Position numbers and translations under genes: made by a program. From Chitinilyticum litopenaei DSM 21440 (GTDB lineage Bacteria > Pseudomonadota > Gammaproteobacteria > Burkholderiales > Chitinibacteraceae), in the NCBI RefSeq assembly GCF_000428145.1, contig NZ_ATZJ01000007.1:84992-148991 (forward strand): a DNA stretch of 64,000 nt. The letters run 5' to 3'. This document shows positions 43,901 through 51,592 of the stretch, one piece after another. Under the pieces are notes generated by a model. That model had not been told where the DNA came from and did no database searches. It saw only the letters and a list, made by a program, of their open reading frames with translations. Each line of letters opens with the position of its first letter. Within the stretch, counting starts at the first letter, position 1.

Positions 43901-44871
43901 GGCCGGCTCTCCGGCACGAAGCTCACCACCGGTTCGGGCGGCAACAGTGATTTGAGTGGCCAGCTCTGCTGCAGGCCGTTGAGCGTGGCGCCCGCATCGT
44001 AAAGCAGCTCGTCGGCATTGCGCACCATGCCGGGAATTTGCGGCGCCGCCTGCTCGCCGGTCTGGCGCAGCAGCGCCATCGTGGCGCTGGCGTCGGCGGC
44101 CGTCTGCTTGAAGCTGGCAAGACCAGACGCCGTGTCGGCCAGCATGCCCGGCAGTTGCTGCTGCAATTCGGCGGCGATCTGGTCGGTACGCTGCAAGAGC
44201 GCATCGGTGTGCTGCAGCGTCTGGCGCAATTCGCCGTCACTGAGATTACTGAGGTTGAGCAGCAGCTGGCTGAGCTGCTCGCGCGTCTGCCGCAACTCGG
44301 CGGTCATGTTCTGCACATTGGCGACGGTTTTGCGCACATCACCCTGCGGGTCGTTGATGTATTGCATGGTATTGCGCATTTCGTCGAGCAGCGGCAGGGT
44401 GCGGTTGCGCAAATCCTGGGCAATGTCCGAAAGCCCCATGGCCGGCACAAAGGTCAGCGTGCCGTCTTCCTGCAGCTGCTTGGCGGCGGGAGAACCACCG
44501 GCGATCTCGATGAAGTGGTCACCAACCAGCCCGTCCTGCTGGAGAATCGCCAGCGCATCGTCCTTCACCCACTTCATGTAACGGGTTTCGATCAGCAGGG
44601 TGACATCGACGCGCGCCTCGTTGTTGAGCTGCACATCATCGACCACGCCAATGCGAAAACCCGACAGGCGCACCTGCAGGCCCGGCGCCAGTCCGGTGCC
44701 GTTTTCCGCCAGCAACTGGATGCGGGTCTTGTCGCGAAAGAGCCCACTGCGCTCGCCGAGAAAACCGGCCAGCACCAGCAGAATGCCCAGCAGCAGCAAG
44801 GCCGTCAGCCCCACCCGCCAGCCCAGCAGGCGAAAACGCGGATCCTGGTCACGCAAAATCGATACAGCCAT
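43897..44871 (-). CDS. MlaD/MCE-domain periplasmic lipid-transport protein
   Basis: 324 aa. One N-terminal transmembrane helix (~residues 18-40, VGLTALLLLGILLVLAGFL) is followed by an MCE domain (~47-125) with GTGLAPGLQVRLSGFRIG and LVGDHFIEIAGG. A long helical region with heptad-like Leu/Gln repeats (~155-290) follows, as in MCE proteins that form needle-like tubes. It moves phospholipid between membranes together with an MlaE permease. Start and stop abut the ATPase-like and lipoprotein genes. Confidence 0.9.
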   Translation of the reverse strand: MAVSILRDQDPRFRLLGWRVGLTALLLLGILLVLAGFLGERSGLFRDKTRIQLLAENGTGLAPGLQVRLSGFRIGVVDDVQLNNEARVDVTLLIETRYMKWVKDDALAILQQDGLVGDHFIEIAGGSPAAKQLQEDGTLTFVPAMGLSDIAQDLRNRTLPLLDEMRNTMQYINDPQGDVRKTVANVQNMTAELRQTREQLSQLLLNLSNLSDGELRQTLQHTDALLQRTDQIAAELQQQLPGMLADTASGLASFKQTAADASATMALLRQTGEQAAPQIPGMVRNADELLYDAGATLNGLQQSWPLKSLLPPEPVVSFVPESRP

Positions 44872-45417
44872 TCATTCATCCACCGACAGATAAGCACTCA
44901 GGACGCCGGAAGCCGTTTCGTCCCAGGGGCAAAAACCGGCTGGCACCGGCTGATGCGAGACCACCAGCAGGGCCAGCTCGCCATGCTGGTCAAGCTGGCG
45001 ACGCAGGAGACCGGGCTGCTCGGCCAGACGCCACCAGTCCGCATCGGCCAGCAGCAGCCGGGCATCGGCCAGCAAACCGCGCAGCAACTGCACCAGACGA
45101 CGCTGGGCGGGCTCCAGGGCCTGCGGCAAGGCGTGCAGAAAACGCAGCAGCTCGGCCTCATCCCAATCCAGCAGGGCCAGCTTGGCCTGCAATCGCTCTT
45201 CCAGATCGGCCGGCTCGGCCATTTGATGGTACCACGCGGGCAAGGCGATGTTTTCCCAGACCCGCAGGTTGCTGACCAGCACCGCCCGCCCCTCCTGAAC
45301 GCTGACACGCCCCCGCAAGCGCGGCTGCCAATGCGCGGCCAGCGCCTCGATGGCCGGATCAATGGCCTCGTGCGGCGGCAGATACAGCCAGTAACGGTGT
45401 TCGGGATGGAGACTCAT
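44872..45417 (-). CDS. Degenerate MlaF-like ABC ATPase (no Walker A)
   Basis: 181 aa in the position where MCE operons encode the MlaF ATPase (about 270 aa). A Q-loop-like segment (VLVSNLRVWENIALPAW), a signature-like region (PAQRRLVQLLRGLLADA) and a Walker-B-like strand (RLLLADADWW) can be matched to ABC ATPases. There is no GxxGxGKS/T P-loop, the LSGGQ is gone and the Walker-B Glu is missing. ATP hydrolysis therefore seems impossible. The reading frame is clean and the start overlaps the permease stop (ATGA), so it looks maintained rather than decayed. Assignment rests on context plus weak motif resemblance. Confidence 0.65.
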   Translation of the reverse strand: MSLHPEHRYWLYLPPHEAIDPAIEALAAHWQPRLRGRVSVQEGRAVLVSNLRVWENIALPAWYHQMAEPADLEERLQAKLALLDWDEAELLRFLHALPQALEPAQRRLVQLLRGLLADARLLLADADWWRLAEQPGLLRRQLDQHGELALLVVSHQPVPAGFCPWDETASGVLSAYLSVDE

Positions 45418-46160
45418 CGCAGGAAGGCCCAGCACAAATCGAGCGTAAAGAGCGCGCCCATGCCGTGCATGACCGCCATCGACGCCGCGCGCGGCACCTC
45501 GGTCGGCAGCGCGGCCACGCTGAGCCCCGCCCGGCAGGCCAGCATGGCGGCAGCCAGACCGAAACTGAGCGACTTCGGCAGCAGCAGCAGTACGGCGGAC
45601 CAGGACAATACACGCTCCAGATTGATGATCTGGTAGCTGACATCGCTGCCTGCTGCCACCAGCATGCCGCCAGCCAGCGCTGCCAGCGCCATGCAGGCCG
45701 ACAGCAGCATGGCAGACAGCGCCATGCCCAGCACACGGGGCAGCAAGAGATAGCTGCGGATATCGATGGCCATCAGTTGCAGGGCACGAAACTCGCCATG
45801 CATGCGCATGTTTGCCAGTTCGCTGGCAATCGCCGAGGACGAACGGGCAATCATCACCAGCCCCGCCAGCAGGGGAGCAAATTCGGAAAAGGTCAGCGAA
45901 CCCAGCAGGCGCAGTGCGGTGTCGCGGCTCTGCCCATATTGCATGTGCAAGAGCACGACCACGATGGCCCCCAGCGCGAAACCGATCAGCGAAACCAGCA
46001 GATAGGCCTCGTTGGCCGTGAAAAACAGCTGCTTGTACAACACGCGCCGCACCGGCGCATGCCGCAAGGCCGGCAGCGTGCGCCAGAGCGCCCACAGGGA
46101 AGAAGATGCCGCCGAGTTTTGCAAGCTCCGATCCGCGCGATGAGAATATAATCGCTGCAT
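45414..46160 (-). CDS. MlaE-family ABC transporter permease
   Basis: 248-aa MlaE/permease protein. After a polar N-terminus, helices cover ~55-245. The region LLGSLTFSEFAPLLAGLVMIARSSSAIASELANMRMHGEF matches the conserved MlaE core (FAPLLAGLVMIARSSSA and ASELANMRM). PRVLGMALSAMLLSACM follows. It is the membrane subunit for MCE lipid transport; MlaD-like and lipoprotein genes are downstream. The start at 46160 is the first Met; it overlaps the divergent crcB promoter region, so the true start could be slightly later. Confidence 0.88.
   Translation of the reverse strand: MQRLYSHRADRSLQNSAASSSLWALWRTLPALRHAPVRRVLYKQLFFTANEAYLLVSLIGFALGAIVVVLLHMQYGQSRDTALRLLGSLTFSEFAPLLAGLVMIARSSSAIASELANMRMHGEFRALQLMAIDIRSYLLLPRVLGMALSAMLLSACMALAALAGGMLVAAGSDVSYQIINLERVLSWSAVLLLLPKSLSFGLAAAMLACRAGLSVAALPTEVPRAASMAVMHGMGALFTLDLCWAFLR
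46147..46152 (+). promoter_or_regulatory. -10 box TATAAT for crcB
   Basis: TATAATCGC lies 30 bp before the crcB ATG; no clear -35 at 16-18 bp. It overlaps the divergent mlaE-like start. No fluoride-riboswitch fold could be drawn in the short leader. Confidence 0.5.
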
Positions 46161-46182
46161 TCTATACCGAGCCGCCACACTG

Positions 46183-46572
46183 ATGTCTCCCCTTGCCTTT
46201 CTGCTGATCGGTCTGGGCGCCGCCGCCGGAGCCTGGTCACGCTGGCTGCTGGGGCTCTGGCTGAACCCGCTGCTGCCCAGCCTGCCGCTGGGGACGCTGA
46301 GCGCCAACCTGATCGGCGGCTATCTCATGGGCATCGCACTGGGCCTGTTTCAGCACTGGCCGGCGCTCAGCCCCGAACTGCGCCTGATGATCACCACCGG
46401 CTTTCTGGGCGGGCTGACCACCTTCTCCACCTTTTCCGCCGAAACCACAACCATGTTCCTGCGTCAGCAATTCGCACTGGGCCTGGGCACGATCGCGCTG
46501 CATGTGGCCGGCTCGCTGACGCTGACCTGGCTGGGTCTACTCAGCGTCAACCAGCTGCTGCCGCGGGGCTGA
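46183..46572 (+). CDS. crcB: Fluoride channel CrcB/Fluc
   Basis: 129-aa four-helix fluoride-specific channel acting as an antiparallel dimer. Typical motifs are GLGAAAGAWSRWLLG, the GTLSANLIGGYLMG segment with the conserved Asn, and GFLGGLTTFSTFSAET with the Phe-box. It is followed 25 bp later by a DUF190 gene, a frequent partner. It is divergent from the MCE operon. Confidence 0.96.
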   Translation: MSPLAFLLIGLGAAAGAWSRWLLGLWLNPLLPSLPLGTLSANLIGGYLMGIALGLFQHWPALSPELRLMITTGFLGGLTTFSTFSAETTTMFLRQQFALGLGTIALHVAGSLTLTWLGLLSVNQLLPRG

Positions 46573-46597
46573 CAGCAAGTCGAAACAAAGGACAGCC

Positions 46598-46918
46598 ATG
46601 GAATTGTTGCGCTTCTACGTACAGCAGAACCGCCGCCACGCCGGGACACCCGTCTATCAGTGGCTGCTCGCCCGCGCGCACGAACTGGGGGCCAGCGGCG
46701 GCACTGCCTTTCATGCCCTGGCCGGCTTCGGTCGTCATGGCTGGCACAGCCAGGGCTTTTTCGAGCTGGCTGGCGATGTGCCGGTGGCCGTGGAAATCAT
46801 CGCCCCGGCGGAGCTGCTCGACCGGCTGCTGGCCACAATCAGCACCGAACAGCTGGCACTGCCCTGGCTGCGCGTGCCGGTCGCTTACGGCTACACCGGT
46901 GCGCAAGCCTCGGACTGA
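46598..46918 (+). CDS. DUF190 family protein (CrcB-associated)
   Basis: 106-aa small PII-like protein of DUF190. It begins ELLRFYVQQNRRHAGTPVYQ, then HALAGFGRHGW and LPVAVEII-type strand (DVPVAVEIIAPAELLDRLL). DUF190 proteins adopt a ferredoxin-like/PII fold and are commonly next to crcB, suggesting a role in fluoride response, possibly by ligand sensing. It is likely co-transcribed with crcB (25 bp apart). No experimental role is known to me. Confidence 0.9.
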   Translation: MELLRFYVQQNRRHAGTPVYQWLLARAHELGASGGTAFHALAGFGRHGWHSQGFFELAGDVPVAVEIIAPAELLDRLLATISTEQLALPWLRVPVAYGYTGAQASD

Positions 46919-47046
46919 GTAACCAGGCTATAAGCCGGATTGTTTTTTTCGATTAGCCGCAAGCTCACCGCTTCGACTAGACTAGCGCCGATTTTGCAGG
47001 GCGGCTTTTGAAGCGCCCTGCCCCCGTTCATTTCTGGAGGATGCTC

Positions 47047-48000
<954 letters not shown>

Positions 48001-48004
48001 TCCT

Positions 48005-48033
48005 CCAGCCCCCCGGCCAAGCCGGGGGGCTGG
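48005..48033 (+). terminator. GC-rich hairpin after trxB
   Basis: CCAGCCCCCCGGC, loop CAA, GCCGGGGGGCTGG: a perfect 13-bp stem beginning 4 bp after the trxB stop and followed by GTTCTG. It has only a weak T-run, but its strength and position suggest termination. Confidence 0.7.
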
Positions 48034-48052
48034 GTTCTGCTGATGCCTTGCC

Positions 48053-48155
48053 TGCGGTCGCGCTGGCGCGCTTTTGGCCTGACACATGGCTTCCAAAGCC
48101 ATCGCATCCAACGACGGTGCATGGTCCTTGTGTCTTGTTTCAGGCCAAAACCGCA
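48053..48155. other. Long bulged inverted repeat between trxB and fpr
   Basis: TGCGG...TTTTGGCCTGA...CACATGG on the left is mirrored by CCTTGTGTCTTGTTTCAGGC CAAAACCGCA on the right. A nested perfect hairpin ATGGCTT-CCA-AAGCCAT (48086-48102) lies in the middle. No open frame of note. It sits between convergent genes, 20 bp after the trxB terminator. It could be a repeat remnant or a small RNA. Confidence 0.5.
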
Positions 48156-48202
48156 GCAATGGGCCGCGGCGCAAAAACATCAACCAAAGCTGACAGCAGT
48201 TC

Positions 48203-48982
48203 CTACCAGTATTTTTCAAACGCCATCTGCCCGCGCACACCGCACCGGGTCGTGCTGAAGCCAAGGCCGGCCAGCAACTGGCGCAATTCGGCAGTCATGT
48301 CGGGATTGCCGCAGATCATCAGCCGCGAATCCTGCACCGTCAAAGCGCAGCCGGCGGCGCACTCCAGCCGGCCATCCTGCAGCAACAGCGGAATGCGCTG
48401 CGCCAGTGCAGTCGCCCCCGGCTCGCGCGTGACAATCGGCAGGTAGCGCAACTGCGCGCCACCTTCGGCCAGCACCGGGTCATCCTGCAAGCTGGCAATG
48501 TCATTGCGGTAGGCCAGTTCATTGACGTGACGCACGCTGTGCACGACGACAAGCCGTTTGAAATCCTGCCAGACTGCTGGCTCGCGCAGGATGGACAGCA
48601 TCGGCCCCAGGCCGGTGCCACTGGCAAGCAGCCACAAATCCTTGCCCGGCGCGAGTTGATCGACCGTCAGAAAACCGAAACTGCTTTTGTCCACCCGCAG
48701 TACATCGCCAGGTTGCAGCAACGCCAGTGCGGCAGAAAATGCGCCACCGGGCACCTGGATGGCGAGAAATTCGAGATAGTCGTCATGACTGGCGGACACC
48801 AGCGAATAAGGCCGCCAGATCAGCTCACCATCCGGCCCGGGCAGCGCCAAACGGGCATAGTGGCCAGGCTTGAAGCGAAAACCGGGGCTGCGGCTGGTGC
48901 GAAACGACAGCATGGTGGGCGACCAGTGGCGCAGCATACTCACCGTTTCCAGAGTCCATTTTTCCATCGCATCCTGTGTCAT
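48203..48982 (-). CDS. fpr: Ferredoxin/flavodoxin-NADP+ reductase
   Basis: 259-aa FAD enzyme of the bacterial Fpr class. FAD-binding RPYSLVSASHDDYLEF, NADP-binding ASGTGLGPMLSIL and HSVRHVNELAYR are present. The C-terminal VRGQMAFEKYW matches the Fpr-type ending (VEKYW). It passes electrons between NADPH and ferredoxin or flavodoxin. It lies downstream of nnrS on the same strand after a 145-bp gap holding palindromes. It may supply reductant for the repair proteins in that cluster, though this is inference. Confidence 0.94.
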   Translation of the reverse strand: MTQDAMEKWTLETVSMLRHWSPTMLSFRTSRSPGFRFKPGHYARLALPGPDGELIWRPYSLVSASHDDYLEFLAIQVPGGAFSAALALLQPGDVLRVDKSSFGFLTVDQLAPGKDLWLLASGTGLGPMLSILREPAVWQDFKRLVVVHSVRHVNELAYRNDIASLQDDPVLAEGGAQLRYLPIVTREPGATALAQRIPLLLQDGRLECAAGCALTVQDSRLMICGNPDMTAELRQLLAGLGFSTTRCGVRGQMAFEKYW

Positions 48983-49066
48983 TTTTCACCTCCGCATACC
49001 AGGCGGCAGCAGCGCATGCAGCTTCGCCTGGCGAAGCACAATTTGCGGCGAAAGCCACAAAACCAT

Positions 49067-49119
49067 CGGGTATACCTCCATAGGCAATTGCCTTTAAAGG
49101 CTACAGAGCCATATACCCG
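49067..49119. repeat. GTAT/ATAC palindromic repeat, copy D (3' of nnrS)
   Basis: CGGGTATACC...TTGCCTTT and AAAGGCTACAGAGCCATATA CCCG face each other directly, the TTTAAA centre forming the loop. The element ends 8 bp from the nnrS stop. A separate small hairpin GCTTCGCCTGGCGAAGC lies at 49021-49037. Confidence 0.75.
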
Positions 49120-49127
49120 ACCGTATA

Positions 49128-50378
49128 TCACCCCTCCTTCCCGTCTGGCCTGGGCAGCAGATAGATCGGCAGGTGGCGGGCGGACCAGAGCGCGAACGCC
49201 AGTACCATGCCGCCGCCGGCAAGCAGCAGCAACGGTATGCGCAGTGCGGACAGCCATTCGCCCAGGAGGCGCAGCAGCGTCAGGGTCTGCAGCAGCCAGA
49301 ACAGCGTCCACGTCAGCCGACCGGCGACGAGTGCGCGACCGGAGTGGCCGAGCGTGACGCGGGTGACGAAGGCCAGCAGCATGGACAGCATGAAACCCAG
49401 CGCCAACGCGTGCAGGCCGGCATGGCCCGAGCCGCTGAGGGGCGAAACAATCGGGCCGGTTTCCAGCACCAGCAGCGCCATTCCCAGCCCGGCCCACAGA
49501 AAGGCGATGTGCTGCATCGCCAGCAGCGGCACGCGGAATGATTTGCGCAACTGCCAGCGCCAGCTGGTGTACAGCAGCAGCGCGGCCAGCGCTGCATCAA
49601 CAGGGTATGTCGCTACAGCCAATACACTTAAAAGGCCATGGAGCCATACCCCGCCAACCATCATGTAAAGCAACCAGTCCGGCCGCCAGGACACATAGGG
49701 CTGCAGCACGTTCACCGAGAAAAACGGCAGCATGCGGTGGCAGACCACCAGAAACACCGGCAGCAGCATCCCCCACAGCAGCAGGGTCTCAGAGTGCGCA
49801 AGCCACTGCCACTGCGCAGTGATGGCCACAAAGGCGTACAGCGCCAGCGCCGTTGCTCCCAGCGCGAAGGCCGCCAGAATCAGCATGGCGTGCTTGCGGT
49901 CCGGCGCGTGGCTGGCGCGGATGCGTCCGGCCCAGATCAGGCAGGCCCACAGCCAGGCCAGTGCCTGCAACACACTGGCGCCAGCCCAGAGGATGGGCAA
50001 GCGCGTTGCCAGCAGCAGCCCGACGCTACCCAGCGCATAGGGCACGATGGCGGCGAGCCAGGTCGGTGTGGCTGGCGGCGCTACACCCAGCCACTTCGGC
50101 CCGGCGGTGTAGATGAAGCCCAACATGAACACCGGGAAAAAGCCGCCCAGCATCAGCTGCCCGTGCAGGAAACTCGGCGGCAGCTGCGAAACGCTTATGC
50201 CAAAGGTGCGCCCTGCCAGCTCCAGCAGCCACCACAGCAAGGCCAGCAGCAGCACGCCGCCGCCCAGAAAGAAACCGGCGCGATGCGGGGCCAGCGAAAG
50301 CTGGCGCAACGATAATCCGCCCCTGGACAGACCCGGCGACGGCGTGGCGGCAGAGGTGTTTTCAAGGCGGATGCTCAT
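49128..50378 (-). CDS. nnrS: NnrS family membrane protein (NO response)
   Basis: 416-aa haem-copper-containing membrane protein with about twelve helices. Characteristic features are HRAGFFLGGG near the N-terminus, LHGQLMLGGFFPVFMLGF, CHRMLPFFSVNVL, and GHAGLHALALGFMLSMLLAFVTRVTLGHSGR. NnrS proteins protect against nitric oxide stress, at least in Vibrio. ATG 50378 has GGGGAG upstream. It begins 4 bp after ric, forming a pair. A palindromic repeat lies inside the frame at 49603-49652. Confidence 0.94.
   Translation of the reverse strand: MSIRLENTSAATPSPGLSRGGLSLRQLSLAPHRAGFFLGGGVLLLALLWWLLELAGRTFGISVSQLPPSFLHGQLMLGGFFPVFMLGFIYTAGPKWLGVAPPATPTWLAAIVPYALGSVGLLLATRLPILWAGASVLQALAWLWACLIWAGRIRASHAPDRKHAMLILAAFALGATALALYAFVAITAQWQWLAHSETLLLWGMLLPVFLVVCHRMLPFFSVNVLQPYVSWRPDWLLYMMVGGVWLHGLLSVLAVATYPVDAALAALLLYTSWRWQLRKSFRVPLLAMQHIAFLWAGLGMALLVLETGPIVSPLSGSGHAGLHALALGFMLSMLLAFVTRVTLGHSGRALVAGRLTWTLFWLLQTLTLLRLLGEWLSALRIPLLLLAGGGMVLAFALWSARHLPIYLLPRPDGKEG
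49603..49652. repeat. GTAT/ATAC palindromic repeat, copy E (inside nnrS)
   Basis: Left arm GGGTATGTCGCTACAGCC, right arm GGCCATGGAGCCATACCC, separated by a T/A-rich loop (AATACACTTAAAA). It is in frame within nnrS, in a membrane-helix region. Confidence 0.6.
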
Positions 50379-50382
50379 GGTT

Positions 50383-51102
50383 TTACTCCCCGCTGCACGC
50401 GCAGCCGCCCGAGCCACAGCCGGTATCTGCCGGCGGAGCCTCGAACTGCGGGAACAGCACATTGTTTTCCAGATGGATGTGGCTGACGAGATCATCCGCC
50501 AGCTGCCGCAGGCCCGCGTAGAGCGCGCGCCAGGTCGTGCACGCCTCCGCCGGCGGCGTCATGTCACGGGTCAGCGCAGCCAGCCTGTCCAGATTCGCGC
50601 CGTGTTCGACGTGCTCGCTGCGCATCATGCCGATCGGATGAACGACGAAGGGATTCCCGCCCGATTTCAGCATCGGGAACAGCACCTGTTCTTCCTTCTG
50701 CATGTGCTCCAGCAGCTCGCCTTCGATCTCCGCCAGCAGCGCAGCCAGACCGGCTGGTGTTTCCGGATGGTCGCGATGCACGGCTTCGACGCGCTTGGCC
50801 ATCGCGATCAGCTCGGGCAGCTGGGCACGGTGCACGTCGTGAAAACGAACCAGAATGTGGTCGATCAGCTCGGAAGCGCTGGCGAATTGCGGCGCAGCAT
50901 CGCTGCGCTGCAAGGCGGCCAGCTCGATCAGAATCGGCTCGATAGCCAGCCCTTTATCGGCTGCCGCCTGCTTGAGGCTGATCTGGCCGCCACAGCAGTA
51001 GTCGAGTTTCAGGCGGCGGAATACGGCAGTCGATCCGGGCAGCGCCACAGCGATCTGGCCGATGGCCTGCGCGGCGTCGATGGGCATTTGCGGGGTAGTC
51101 AT
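50383..51102 (-). CDS. ric: Iron-sulfur cluster repair di-iron protein Ric (YtfE/ScdA)
   Basis: 239 aa. The N-terminal ScdA_N (DUF542) domain has FRRLKLDYCCGG. The hemerythrin-like domain (~70-225) has the His/Glu ligands in RFHDVHR, HMQKEEQVLFP, SEHVEHGANL and SHIHLENNVLFP. It repairs NO- and oxidant-damaged iron-sulfur clusters. Unusual here is a Cys-rich C-terminal tail (CGSGGCACSGE). It is in the same strand run as norB-DUF2249 and immediately upstream of nnrS. Confidence 0.95.
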   Translation of the reverse strand: MTTPQMPIDAAQAIGQIAVALPGSTAVFRRLKLDYCCGGQISLKQAAADKGLAIEPILIELAALQRSDAAPQFASASELIDHILVRFHDVHRAQLPELIAMAKRVEAVHRDHPETPAGLAALLAEIEGELLEHMQKEEQVLFPMLKSGGNPFVVHPIGMMRSEHVEHGANLDRLAALTRDMTPPAEACTTWRALYAGLRQLADDLVSHIHLENNVLFPQFEAPPADTGCGSGGCACSGE

Positions 51103-51131
51103 GGTGGGCTCTCCAGAAAATCAAAAACGTT

Positions 51132-51227
51132 CACCACAGAGGCACAGAGGAAAGACGAAGCGCGCCGAAAAGTCGGGAGGCCTTTGCTGCCAGCGGTTTT
51201 CTCTGCGCCTCGGTGTCTCTGTGGTTG
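51132..51227. repeat. CTCTGTG-type palindromic repeat, copy 2
   Basis: CACCACAGAGGCACAGAGG at 51132-51150 is mirrored by CTCTGCGCCTCGGTGTCTCT and GTGGTT at 51201-51226. It lies in the 158-bp gap between the DUF2249 stop and the ric start. Related to 12760-12828. Confidence 0.65.
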
Positions 51228-51260
51228 ATTTCGGCTTTGGCAAACAGATCGCGGCGGCAA

Positions 51261-51530
51261 TCAGGCCGCAGCCAGAATGCGGAAATCAATCACGATCTCG
51301 CCCGGCTCGCGCTGCACGTACTCGATGCGCACGCGCGCGCCGAAGAACTGCTCGATCTGCGCCAAGAGCGGCAGCGGATCGTGGTCATTGCAGAAACGCA
51401 TGGTTTCGCCGGGCTGCAAGGCGTTGAGCGCGCCGAAAATCGCCGCATGGCGAAAACGCCGGGCAATGCCGCGCGCGTCAAAACCGTAGGTGCCGTCCTG
51501 GATGACGGGAATGGAACAATCGTGGGCCAT
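51261..51530 (-). CDS. DUF2249 domain protein
   Basis: 89-aa single-domain DUF2249 protein. DARGIARRFRHAAIFGALN, the LQPGETMRFCNDHDPLPLL core and the C-terminal VQREPGEIVIDFRI strand fit this TusA-like small family, common beside hemerythrin, ric and NO reductase genes. ATG 51530 has GAGGAG seven bases upstream. It lies 62 bp downstream of norB on the same strand. The role is unknown; redox or NO-linked by context. Confidence 0.87.
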   Translation of the reverse strand: MAHDCSIPVIQDGTYGFDARGIARRFRHAAIFGALNALQPGETMRFCNDHDPLPLLAQIEQFFGARVRIEYVQREPGEIVIDFRILAAA

Positions 51531-51592
51531 GGTGTTTCTCCTCAAGGTTTGCAGGGCAGGCCGGCTGGCCTGCCAAAAAATGGATGAATCGA

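Noticed and set aside
46100..46182. Possible fluoride riboswitch before crcB
   Set aside because: The leader after the -10 is only about 25 nt and the region lacks the conserved riboswitch core; no fold could be drawn.
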